In this document: positions 54,540 to 63,808 of the stretch, one piece after another
Layout: every line of letters begins with the position of its first letter
Numbering within the stretch: position 1 is the stretch's first letter
Assembly (NCBI GenBank): GCA_002320815.1
Contig: DCLA01000005.1
Span: 86,204 to 150,203 of the forward strand
DNA: 64,000 nt
Source of the DNA: Myxococcales bacterium UBA1660
GTDB taxonomy: Bacteria > Myxococcota_A > Polyangia > Polyangiales > Houyiibacteriaceae
Direction of reading: 5' to 3'
The notes under the pieces: generated by a model
The model's database searches: none
What the model was told of the DNA's origin: nothing
What the model saw: the letters and a program-made list of their open reading frames with translations, nothing else
Position numbers and translations under genes: made by a program

Positions 54540-56620
54540 GGGGTGGCGTTCCTGAGGGGGGCTGCGGGGCGGGTGCGGCTCGGCGCGGTCTCGCCGCGGC
54601 GGGCGCGCCAGCGCTCGTAGAGCGCCAGGGCCTGCACCGGGAAGATGCGGCGGTATAGCCGGTAATCGAGGAGGGCGGTACGGAAGAAGACCCCAGCCGC
54701 CAGGGGGGAGGGCCAGTCGCCGTCGGGCTCCTGTGAGCCGGCGAGCCAGCGGGCGCCTTCGCGCAGGGCGCTCACCACCTCGCTGGGGGTGCGCTCCTCG
54801 TGGCCGGCGTAGGCGAAGAGCAGCGCGAGGAGGGCCCAGGCGGTCTGGGTGGGGTGGCCCTCGCCGAGCTGGATGTAGTGCTCCGCGCTCTCGTCGCGGA
54901 TGAGGCAGGTCTTCCAGTGCTCGCCCCAGGCGCCGTCCGGGCGGCGATGCCGCAGGAGGAACTCGACGCCCCGACGGATGGCGGGATCCTCGGGGGGCGC
55001 GCCGGCGGCCCGGAGGCCGCGGATGGCGAAGAGGGTGCCGTAAGTGCTGGCCACGCCCCAGACGCCTTCCCAGGAGCCGTCGGGCCGCTGCCGCGCGCGG
55101 AGGAGCCCTTCGCCCTTGGCGATGGCCAGGTCGACCTCGCGGCGCATCAGGCCGGGGTGGTGGGCGCGGACGGCGCCGAGGGCCGAGACGTTGGAGGCGG
55201 TGCACTCCACGTAGCTGAGCTCGGTCATGGAGTCGCCGAACATCTCGGCCGGGTTAATCCACTCCAGCTCGAAGCGCTGCTTGCGGGCCTCGTAGCTTCC
55301 GAAGCCGCCGTCGGGGTTCTGGGCCTGGAGCAGGAAGCGCACGGCGCGCTCGATCACCCGGCGCGGCGCCTGGTGCAGCCGCTCGGGGGCGTGGAGGAAG
55401 GCCTCGAGGGCTTCGGCGGTGCAGTCGCTGACCGGCCAGCCGTGCCACACGCCGGCGAAGCAGAAGCCCCCGGTGGGATCCACCCGGTCGTGGGCGCGGT
55501 AGTCGGCCACCGAGTAGGGCGGGATGGGTCCGGCGACCTGCTGGGTTTCCAGCCAGCGCAGGCCGAGCGCCAGCGCGCGGGTGAGCCCGGGGTCCGCGGT
55601 CTGCTCGACGGCCTCGGTGAGGCCCTGCAGGGCGAAGGAGCTGTCCCAGGTGGCGCTGCGGGCGCCGGCCACGCGCAGGCCCTCGGCTTCGTCTTCCCAG
55701 ATCCAGCCCTCGAAGGCCGCGAGCTGCGCCTCGAGATCGGGGTCGGTCTCGCCGCGTTCGCGGGCCCGGTCCCACAGGCTGAGCATGAAGAGCAGCCCGT
55801 TCACCGGCGACAGACACGTGGCGTCGGTGGTGCGGAGCTCGAAGCGCATGGGCTCGATGAAGGACTCCAGCATCCGCTCGCGGAGCGGGCCGGGGTGGAC
55901 CTTCTCGAAGAGGTTGGTGCCCTCGTAGAGCGCGACCAGCGGGTCGTTGGGCGCTTCCCAGAGGTCGCCCTCGCGGAGCCGGTGCCGCGCGCCGCGGAAG
56001 TCCAGGGTGGCCCAGTCGCGGCCGGGGAAGAGCTCGGCGCGCAGCGCGCGGGTCAGGGCGTCTTCGCTGCGGGCGATCTTGCGCCCGAAGACGCTGGCCA
56101 TGCCCATGTAGATGAGCCGGGTGTGGCAGTAGTAGTTCGCCGGGTGCAGCGGGAACTGCTTGGGCAGGAGCCACACCTCCGGCGGCACGGCGTTGACGCC
56201 TTCCCAGCGGTAGACGCCAGCCAGGCTGAGCCAGATCTTGCCCCAGGTGGGGATCGCCAGGACGTCTTCCCGCTGGAAGAGCTCCCGGGCGCCACGGAGC
56301 AGCGGGTCGTCGGCGTCGAAGCCGTGGAGCCGCGCGGCGACGTAGGCGAGCCCGGTGATGAAGAGCGAGGTCTCCCCGTGGCGATGCATCCCGAAGGTGC
56401 CGTCGGGGAGCTGCTCCGCCTCGAGCTGCTTGCGGAATCCCGCGATGCGCGCGGCGTCGACCGGCCGGCCCATCACCGCCATGGCGATGAGGTACTGGCT
56501 GGGGAGCATGGGGTTCCAGACGGTCTCCCCTTCCCAGGAGCCATCGGCCGCCTGGAGCTCCACCAGCCGCTGCGCTCCGCGGAGGAGCGCAGCGTGGGCG
56601 TCGAAGCCGTGCTCGGGCAC
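54536..56620 (-). CDS. Oxidosqualene cyclase (sterol cyclase)
   Basis: The 694-residue protein has the family's double alpha-barrel with several QW repeats (LQAADGSWEG, AQNPDGGFGSYE, RQRPDGSWEG, RRPDGAWGEH, QEPDGDW). The catalytic motif is VSDCTAE (Asp399), typical of oxidosqualene cyclases; squalene-hopene cyclases have DxDD instead. Length and motif fit lanosterol or cycloartenol synthases. Upstream HGWP keeps a His in the position of CAS His477; the next residue is Val where cycloartenol synthase has Ile481. The GTG start at 56620 directly follows the HMGR stop. Product cannot be decided here. Confidence 0.9.
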   Translation of the reverse strand: MPEHGFDAHAALLRGAQRLVELQAADGSWEGETVWNPMLPSQYLIAMAVMGRPVDAARIAGFRKQLEAEQLPDGTFGMHRHGETSLFITGLAYVAARLHGFDADDPLLRGARELFQREDVLAIPTWGKIWLSLAGVYRWEGVNAVPPEVWLLPKQFPLHPANYYCHTRLIYMGMASVFGRKIARSEDALTRALRAELFPGRDWATLDFRGARHRLREGDLWEAPNDPLVALYEGTNLFEKVHPGPLRERMLESFIEPMRFELRTTDATCLSPVNGLLFMLSLWDRARERGETDPDLEAQLAAFEGWIWEDEAEGLRVAGARSATWDSSFALQGLTEAVEQTADPGLTRALALGLRWLETQQVAGPIPPYSVADYRAHDRVDPTGGFCFAGVWHGWPVSDCTAEALEAFLHAPERLHQAPRRVIERAVRFLLQAQNPDGGFGSYEARKQRFELEWINPAEMFGDSMTELSYVECTASNVSALGAVRAHHPGLMRREVDLAIAKGEGLLRARQRPDGSWEGVWGVASTYGTLFAIRGLRAAGAPPEDPAIRRGVEFLLRHRRPDGAWGEHWKTCLIRDESAEHYIQLGEGHPTQTAWALLALLFAYAGHEERTPSEVVSALREGARWLAGSQEPDGDWPSPLAAGVFFRTALLDYRLYRRIFPVQALALYERWRARRGETAPSRTRPAAPLRNATP

Positions 56621-57981
<1,361 letters not shown>

Positions 57982-57985
<4 letters not shown>

Positions 57986-59124
57986 GCGTTGGCGCTCGAT
58001 TCGGTCTTCTTCTTGGTCTTCAGCTGCGCGAGCCCGCCGGTCTCGGCGAGGTGCTCTTCCCACTTCCGGATCGTCAGATCCTGGAAGGCCTTGACCACCG
58101 GGTTCAGCTCCGCGAGCGGCGCGTCCCAGTGCATCTCGTAGCCCTCCTGCTCGGCTTCCACGGCCACCCGATCCTCGTCGAGGATCTTGCCCACGAGGAG
58201 CTTGTTGGCGGCGTGCATGAAGGGCGTCATCACCGGCCGCGGGATGCGGAAGCGGGTGAAGGGCACCTTCAGGGCCTTGAAGTAGAAGAGGTAGAAGGAG
58301 CGCGTGGTGCGCTCGTCGATGGGCAACACGAAGAGCCAGTGCTTGATCTGGTCGTCGGTGTTGGAGCGCTGGTACGGGTATTCGTAGGCCAGCTTCATCT
58401 GGTTGGTGTCCACCGACTCCCGGTCGACGAAGAGGCTGGACACCTTTCCGGCGCCGACCTGGGTGTCGTACTCCAGCTCGACCGTGTCCCCCTGGACCTC
58501 GAAGCCGGTGAGCTCCGCGTCCTTGAAGGGCTCGTAGCGCCGGTGGAGGTAGGCGTGGGTGAAGTCGCTGACGTTGTCGATGATCATCGAGTGGTGCGCG
58601 GTCCACGTCGCGTCGACGGGGACGCAGGTCCAGCGGTCCGGGCCCTCGAGCTCGGGGATTTCGGGGATGGACGCCTCGTGCTGCCGCTCGGCGTCGCCCA
58701 TGAAGATCCAGATGAGGCCGTAGCGGACCTGCACCGGCATCGAGGGTACCTGGAACTTCGGGAACTTCCGCCCGAAGAGGCTGTGCGGGATGTCGACGAC
58801 CTTGCCCTCACCGTCGTAGGCCCAGCCGTGGTAGGGGCACACCAGGTTGCAGCCGTCGACGTGGCCGGTGGTGAGCTTCAGCTGCCGATGGGCGCAGCGG
58901 TTCTCGATGGCGTGGAGCTCGCCGTGGACGTCGCGGAAGAGCGCGATGGAGCGCTTCCAGAAGACGACCTCGACGACTTCCTCCTTGCCGACGTTCTTGT
59001 CGAGCTCGACGGCGTACCAGTAGTTGGGGTTCATGCCCGCCGCGCGCACCTTCTGGCGGCTGTTCCTCGCCTCGGTGAAGGAGGGGGGCGGCGCCTTGTC
59101 GGCGTAGGGATCTCGCTTGGCCAT
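57982..59124 (-). CDS. sdmA: Rieske oxygenase, SdmA-like (sterol C-4 demethylation)
   Basis: The 380-residue protein has the Rieske 2Fe-2S motif CAHRQ...CPYHGW (Cys77, His79, Cys96, His99) and the mononuclear iron site in the catalytic half, DNVSDFTHAYLHR (His190, His194, with a later acidic ligand not located). Such oxygenases include SdmA of bacterial sterol makers, which with SdmB removes sterol C-4 methyls. Its place between an SdmB-like reductase and the sterol genes supports this; other Rieske oxygenases look alike, so the substrate is inference. Start ATG 59124 has GAGAAG about eight bases upstream. Confidence 0.78.
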
Positions 59125-59139
59125 CGGTACTTCTCTCAG
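59107..59139. repeat. Direct repeat, copy at the start of the Rieske gene
   Basis: A 33-bp segment spans the small ORF stop (TGA), the intercistronic spacer and the first six codons of the Rieske gene (MAKRDP). It is repeated at 59250-59288 with six extra bases (TTC TTC in plus strand orientation). Confidence 0.85.
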
Positions 59140-59267
59140 CCTTCGGTGGTCTCGAAGCGCGCGGCAGCGCCTTGGGCGGGGGAGCTCGGGTGAATCGACT
59201 CGGCTTGGCCGAGGAGAGAGGGGTTGGGTGCCAACCCCTTGGAGGAAACGGGATCTCGCTTGGCCAT
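59136..59267 (-). CDS. 43-codon small ORF made of duplicated and repeated DNA
   Basis: Minus-strand ATG at 59267 to TGA 59136 gives 43 residues. It starts MAKRDPVSSK, of which MAKRDP is identical to the start of the Rieske protein. It continues with GLAPNPSLLGQAESIHPSSP and ends AAARFETTEG. The central part matches the tail of the fusion protein at 60405-60488 (GLAPNPSL, HPNSPAQ). It has the same leader sequence as the Rieske gene, so it can be translated, but it could be a by-product of a DNA insertion. Confidence 0.45.
   Translation of the reverse strand: MAKRDPVSSKGLAPNPSLLGQAESIHPSSPAQGAAARFETTEG
59172..59239. repeat. 68-bp repeat with hairpin, copy 1 (intercistronic)
   Basis: This copy matches 60420-60487 at 58 of 68 positions by hand count. 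Its right end is a perfect hairpin: AGGGGTTGG (59219-59227), GTG, CCAACCCCT (59231-59239). It codes in frame for part of the small ORF on the minus strand. Confidence 0.85.
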
Positions 59268-59288
59268 CGGTACTTCTTCTTCTCTCAG
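59250..59288. repeat. Direct repeat, second copy of the Rieske gene leader
   Basis: Copies 59107-59139 with a six-base extension (39 bp). It spans the SdmB stop codon, spacer and the small ORF's first six codons. It marks the right side of the segment inserted or duplicated between sdmB and sdmA. Confidence 0.85.
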
Positions 59289-60391
59289 GCGTGGATCTGG
59301 ACGGCGGGACGGCTCGTCGCGGGAATGGACTGCGGGACCGCCGGCGGCTTCGCGTCGGGGTGGGTGATCGCGCCGCGCTCCCAGTGGAACGCATAGGCTT
59401 CGGCGAAGGCTTCCTCCACCGAGGTGGGCCGGAAGCCGAGCTCGGTGCGGGCCTTGGTGGTGTCCGCGTGGCGCATCAGGCGCAGCCGGCGGATGGCGCC
59501 GGGGGTGAGGAGCTGGGGCGCCTCCGGGCGGAAGCGAGTCATCAGCCAGCTCCCGGCCTCGGCGAGGGGCAGGAGCACGTCCGGCGAGAGCTTGAAGCGC
59601 GGGCGGGGCTGGCCGATCATCGTCTCCCAGACGTCGAAGATGTCGTCCAGGGTCATGAACTGGCTGGCGATGATGTACTTCTGTCCCGGGCGGCCCTTGG
59701 CCATGGCCAGGACGTGGCCCTCGGCGATGTCACGGCCGGTGACGAACTCGAAGCCGCCGGGGACGTAGGCGTTGAGCTCGCGGTTGGCGAAGCGGCACAT
59801 GGTGTGACCCATGCGCGAGGGGAAGTAGTCGTGCCCGCCGACCACGGCGCAGCTGGTGACGACCATCGCGTCCTGGCCCTCGGCGACGGCCTTGAGGACC
59901 TCGTGCTCCTGGAGGGTCTTGGACCGCTCGTAGGGCATGGCGCGGTGGTAGGGGTAGAACCCGCGCTCCTCGTCGGCGGGGATCTCCGGCCGGTCGAGGT
60001 CGTAGCCCACCGCGCTGAAGGAGCCGGTGACGATGGTGCGGCCGACGCCGGCGGCGCGGGCCTGCCGGAGCAGGTAGCGGGTGCCGAGGACGTTGGTCTC
60101 GTAGATGGTGCGCCGGTGCTCCGGGGTGCCGTCGATGGTGGAGACCATCGAGGCCACGTGGAAGATGGACTGCACGTCCTCCACCGCGGCCTTCAGGGAG
60201 CGCTCGTCGCGGAGGTCGGCGTAGACCTTCTCCACGTCGATGTGCTCGAAGGCGGTCTCCGGCTCGCCGTTGCGCAGGAGCACCCGCACGCGGGCTCCGT
60301 CCTGGACGAGCCGATGGGTGAGGTTGGCGCCCACGTGCCCGGCGGCGCCGGTCACGAGAATGGGAGCATCCTTGGCGTGGGTCTTGGTCAT
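59285..60391 (-). CDS. sdmB: NAD(P)-dependent 3beta-HSD-family reductase, SdmB-like
   Basis: The 368-residue short-chain protein has the Rossmann start ILVTGAAGHVGANL (11-24) and the YERSK catalytic pair (Tyr154, Lys158). The family landmarks HVASMVST, YETNVLGTRYLL and VTGRDIAEGHVLAMAKGRPG are present. It resembles the 3beta-HSD/sterol-4-alpha-carboxylate decarboxylase group, which includes SdmB, the partner of Rieske SdmA. ATG 60391 is used; a TTG two codons earlier is possible. Its stop is close to the small ORF's ATG. Substrate is inference from context. Confidence 0.78.
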   Translation of the reverse strand: MTKTHAKDAPILVTGAAGHVGANLTHRLVQDGARVRVLLRNGEPETAFEHIDVEKVYADLRDERSLKAAVEDVQSIFHVASMVSTIDGTPEHRRTIYETNVLGTRYLLRQARAAGVGRTIVTGSFSAVGYDLDRPEIPADEERGFYPYHRAMPYERSKTLQEHEVLKAVAEGQDAMVVTSCAVVGGHDYFPSRMGHTMCRFANRELNAYVPGGFEFVTGRDIAEGHVLAMAKGRPGQKYIIASQFMTLDDIFDVWETMIGQPRPRFKLSPDVLLPLAEAGSWLMTRFRPEAPQLLTPGAIRRLRLMRHADTTKARTELGFRPTSVEEAFAEAYAFHWERGAITHPDAKPPAVPQSIPATSRPAVQIHA

Positions 60392-60404
60392 CGGCAAAAA
60401 CCTG

Positions 60405-63400
60405 TCAGTTGCTCTCGCATTGGGCGGGGGAGTTCGGGTGAAGCGCGGAGGCCTCGCCGACGAGCGAGGGGTTGGGTGCCAACCCCTGGGGCGAAGTGCG
60501 CCACAGCCGGTCGTAGTGCTCGCGGAGCGCGTCGTCGTTCCCCGCGCTGGCCAGGCAGTCGGCGATGAGCTTCTCCACCTCGGAGCGGGCGATCTTCACC
60601 GGCTGACCGGCCACGAACATGGCGTCGTTGCCGCGCGCGTGGACCAGGGTGCGCACCGCCATCCACAGGGGAAGCAGGCAGAAGAGGCGCACCGCGGTGT
60701 GTTCCGCGGGCACCGCCAGGGTGTACTCCAGGGCCTCGCCGAGGTGCTCCTGGGCGCGGTCGAAGAGCGGCGCCACGGCGGCGTGGGCGGCCTCGCGGTG
60801 CTCGGCGTCGACCAGGACGCCCAGCTCGAGTCCCTCGCGGGCCACGGCGGTGCGGGGCACGTAGCTCACGTCCCGGGCCCGGTCGTCGGTGACGTCCTTG
60901 AGGATGTTCACCAGCTGGAGCCCGAGGCCGAAGCTCTCGGCCTTCTCGCGCAGGCGCATCTCGGTGGGGCTGCCCACCTCGCCGATGGACTCGACGAAGA
61001 GGTCGGTGAGCATGTGGCCCACGGTGCCGGCCACGAAGTAGCAGTAGCGCTCGAGATCGCTGAGCGTGTAGACGGCGGTGAAGCCGTCCTCGCCGGCCTG
61101 GCGATGGGAGTAGATCTGCATCCCGCGGGTCATCTCGGCGACCCAGCGCTGGGTCTTGCGCTGCATCCCCTCGGGCAGGGCGCGGAAGACGCGGAGCACG
61201 CGGCCGAGGTTGCGGCAGAGCTCGAGCTCGGCGGGGTCGCCGTCGACGTCGCGGAAGAGGTCCTCGAAGGCGGCCACGGCGGGCGCGTCGGCCGGGCCCT
61301 CCAGGGCCTCGAGGAACGCGGCGTAGCGGGTGTCGCGCTCGGGGATCGAGAAGTGCTCGTTGTCCTCGACGGTGTCCGCGATGCGGCAGAGGAGGTAGCC
61401 ACAGGTGACCGCGGTGCCCAGGTCGCCGGGGAGCATCTCGATGGGCCGGGCGAAGCTGCGGGAGACGGCCAGGAGGCTCTCCTTGCAGAAGCCGCGGTCC
61501 TCGGCGGTGGCCTTGGCCTTGGGGCCGCGGCGCCGGCGGGGCTGCAGGCGCGCGGCGCGGGCCTCGCGGTAGAGGCGCAGGGCGTCGCCGGCCTCGGGCC
61601 CGAGGAGCACGGCCTCCTCCAGCGAGGCCAGGGCCCGCTCGACGAGGTCCACGTGCGGCGCCTCGGTGGCCAGGAGCGCCCGGGCGACGATGGCCACGGT
61701 GCGCGGGTCCCCGAGGCCGGTGGTCTCCTCGGCGCGGACCAGGGCGTGGCGGGCGCGGCGGAGGGCGGAGTGGAAGATGGGCAGGCCGGTGGCGTGGAGC
61801 GCCTCGAGGCCCAGGGCGGTGTCGTAGACATCGCCGAAGGTGCCGTCGGGGGCCTGGGTGGTTCGGAGCGCGGCCTGGAGCTGGTCCAGGATGCGGCGCG
61901 GGTGCCCCCCGGCGAGACCGGGCGCGTGCTCCAGGCCGCTGGCGATGGCCACGGCGAGCTCGCGCGCCAGGGCGGGGTCCTCGGGGGCGCCGGCCGCGTC
62001 GTGGGCCAGGGTCTCCACCATCGCGCGGGCCTCTTCGAGCTCCCCGGCGCGGACCAGGTCGGCGTAGGTGTGGGCCCGGCGGACGCGCAGGTCGGTGGGG
62101 GCCAGATCGGCGGCGTCGGTGACCCGGGCCAGGAGGGCGTCGATGTCGACCTCGGCGCCGCGCGGGGTGGCCGCGCGCTCCTGCCGGTCGGGCAGGGCGC
62201 CGAAGGGCGCGGTGGTCGTGCTGCGCCCGCGGTAGCGGGAGCGGAGGGCCGAGGGGACCACCGAGGCCAGGGGCCAGCGGGCCCACTCGGTCAGGCGGCC
62301 GAGCTGCTCGGGGCGCTCCTTGGCGGTGTCCCGGGCGGCCTCGAGGGCCACCTGCACGAAGGCGCCGCCGAACTGGGGCAGGCGAAGCTCTTCGCCGCCC
62401 AGGAGGCGCATGGTCCGCTCGCGCTCGGCGGGCCGCTCGCGCCAGACCTTGAAGACCGCCTGGCGGATGGCGTCGGCGCTCTGGTCGTCGCGGGTGAAGA
62501 CCTGGAAGAGGGCGTTGGCCAGGAGCTCGGGCACGTAGGAGCGGGGCTCCCGGGTGCGCGAGTAGGCTTCCACGGTGGGCGCCGCGGCCAGAGCCTCGAC
62601 GTCCTTGAAGGCGATGGTGATGCCGCTGGCGGTGAGCGGGTGGTAGAAGCCCACCGCGTCGCCGATGAGCGCCACGTGGCCCTCGCCGTAGCCGGCGCGG
62701 GGCAGGAAGCGGTTGGTGGCCCAGAGGAGCTTGTCGGCTTCGAGGGCGCGGCGGAAGGCGGGGCGCAGGCCGGCGGGCATCCGGGGCCCGAAGGCCTCCC
62801 AGAGGTAGCGCGCGTCCCGGCGGGCACCCGGGGTGCCGGCGGGGATGTCGATGCAGGCGCGGACCGCGCTGGGTCCGATGCGGTAGAGCAGGATCGGGCC
62901 CGGACCGCCGAGGAGCACGTGACCGTGGCGCTCGAAGGGCAGCTCCACGTCGTGGAGCTCGAGGCCGGCCATGTGCGAGACCAGGCTGGCCTCGCGCTCG
63001 CCGTAGAGGTGCTTGCGGACGATGGAGGAGCGTCCGTCGGCGCCGATGATGCGCTCGGCGTGGATCTCGTGCTCCCGGCCCGCCTCGTCGCGGAGGGTCA
63101 CGGTGTGGCCGTCGATGGCCACCACCCGGGTGAAGGGGCGGTAGTCCACGCCGGGGGTCGCGGCGGCCTGGTCCCGGAGCGAGCCCACCAGGGCGTCGTG
63201 CTCGCAGGTGAAGCCGCGCTGCTGCTCGACGTAGTGGAGGGCGATCGCCTCGGTGCCGTCGTCGGGGAAGACCGCGAAGCCCTCGCAGGCGTGGTGGTGG
63301 GCGGTCGCTTCGACCGGCCCCAGCGCGTGCTTCTCGAGGATCCGGGCGCCGGCGGGGTGGATCCACTCGCCCGCGAAGCGCTGGGCCGCGCGCGGGTTGG

Positions 63401-63509
63401 CCTCGACCAGGACCACGCGGGCGCCGCGGCGGGCGTGGGTGACGGCGGCCAGGGAACCGGCGGGACCGGCCCCGACCACCATGACATCCGTGTACTGCGC
63501 TCGAACCAT
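60405..63509 (-). CDS. Squalene monooxygenase - helical middle region - squalene synthase fusion
   Basis: The 1034-residue protein has two recognisable enzymes. Residues 1-400 are a flavin monooxygenase (MVVGAGPAGSLAAV, 9-22; GDAVGFYHPLTASGITIAFK, 283-302), the latter close to squalene epoxidase [20 protein letters not shown]. Residues 670-985 are a squalene/phytoene-synthase type (AVSRSFARPIEML; ADTVEDNEHF with DTVED at 712; GLGLQLVNILKDVTDDRARD, 861-). A middle of about 450-640 with a TQAPDGTFGDVYDTALGLEAL piece looks like a terpene-cyclase QW-type repeat. The tail (1008-1030) is encoded by a DNA repeat. The order SQE then SQS is opposite to reaction order. Start ATG 63509 has GGGAG seven bases upstream. 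Confidence 0.88.
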   Translation of the reverse strand: MVRAQYTDVMVVGAGPAGSLAAVTHARRGARVVLVEANPRAAQRFAGEWIHPAGARILEKHALGPVEATAHHHACEGFAVFPDDGTEAIALHYVEQQRGFTCEHDALVGSLRDQAAATPGVDYRPFTRVVAIDGHTVTLRDEAGREHEIHAERIIGADGRSSIVRKHLYGEREASLVSHMAGLELHDVELPFERHGHVLLGGPGPILLYRIGPSAVRACIDIPAGTPGARRDARYLWEAFGPRMPAGLRPAFRRALEADKLLWATNRFLPRAGYGEGHVALIGDAVGFYHPLTASGITIAFKDVEALAAAPTVEAYSRTREPRSYVPELLANALFQVFTRDDQSADAIRQAVFKVWRERPAERERTMRLLGGEELRLPQFGGAFVQVALEAARDTAKERPEQLGRLTEWARWPLASVVPSALRSRYRGRSTTTAPFGALPDRQERAATPRGAEVDIDALLARVTDAADLAPTDLRVRRAHTYADLVRAGELEEARAMVETLAHDAAGAPEDPALARELAVAIASGLEHAPGLAGGHPRRILDQLQAALRTTQAPDGTFGDVYDTALGLEALHATGLPIFHSALRRARHALVRAEETTGLGDPRTVAIVARALLATEAPHVDLVERALASLEEAVLLGPEAGDALRLYREARAARLQPRRRRGPKAKATAEDRGFCKESLLAVSRSFARPIEMLPGDLGTAVTCGYLLCRIADTVEDNEHFSIPERDTRYAAFLEALEGPADAPAVAAFEDLFRDVDGDPAELELCRNLGRVLRVFRALPEGMQRKTQRWVAEMTRGMQIYSHRQAGEDGFTAVYTLSDLERYCYFVAGTVGHMLTDLFVESIGEVGSPTEMRLREKAESFGLGLQLVNILKDVTDDRARDVSYVPRTAVAREGLELGVLVDAEHREAAHAAVAPLFDRAQEHLGEALEYTLAVPAEHTAVRLFCLLPLWMAVRTLVHARGNDAMFVAGQPVKIARSEVEKLIADCLASAGNDDALREHYDRLWRTSPQGLAPNPSLVGEASALHPNSPAQCESN
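60420..60487. repeat. 68-bp repeat with hairpin, copy 2 (in the fusion gene tail)
   Basis: This copy matches 59172-59239. The hairpin AGGGGTTGG / CCAACCCCT is at 60467-60487 and sits inside the coding sequence. In the minus frame it gives GLAPNPSL followed by VGEASALHPNSPAQ, the tail of the fusion protein. Confidence 0.85.
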
Positions 63510-63808
63510 CGTCTGCTCCCGGGGGCTCTGGGGCGTCCGCTGCGCGGATCGGTCCCCAGGGGTTTCCCTCGACCGTGGGCTAGCAGCCCGTTCGGGGGGC
63601 CTGAACACCTTTCCCGCGAGCCGTCGTGAGAGCCGGTGAATCGTCGGCGACCCCAAGTGAACGAGTTCCACTAGGGGGTCATCCGTGGGCAGATCTCAAT
63701 GTTTCCGCGAAGTTACGAAGTGTGGCCCACTCGGGCGAGCCGGTGAACCGCTTTCGGCTGGTGCCGCCATGCTGGCGCAGGGGGCCCCCTTTGGCCTACC
63801 TTGAGCGC
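63510..63808. other. Divergent intergenic region of the sterol operon
   Basis: No gene is evident in these 299 bases, which would hold the sterol operon promoter (minus) and that of the next gene (plus). Short, imperfect symmetries occur (GTGAACGAGTTCCAC near 63657) but nothing I would call an operator. No palindrome like that of the men operon is present. Confidence 0.5.

Noticed and set aside
54536..56620. Squalene-hopene cyclase
   Set aside because: The catalytic motif is DCTAE, not DxDDTA, and the operon has an epoxidase and sterol methyltransferase.
60405..61500. Phytoene synthase (carotenoid) for the C-terminal half
   Set aside because: Fold alone cannot decide, but fusion to an epoxidase and the cyclase neighbour make squalene synthase the better reading. 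No desaturase is near.
60240..63629. Plus-strand open frame of about 1100 codons opposite the fusion gene
   Set aside because: It is an antisense artefact of GC-rich codon bias. The product has biased composition (Gly/Ala/Val/His/Gln) and no domain, while the minus frame has two clear enzymes.
63657..63680. Inverted repeat as sterol operator
   Set aside because: GTGAACGAGTTCCAC is only imperfectly symmetric and not clearly placed relative to a promoter.
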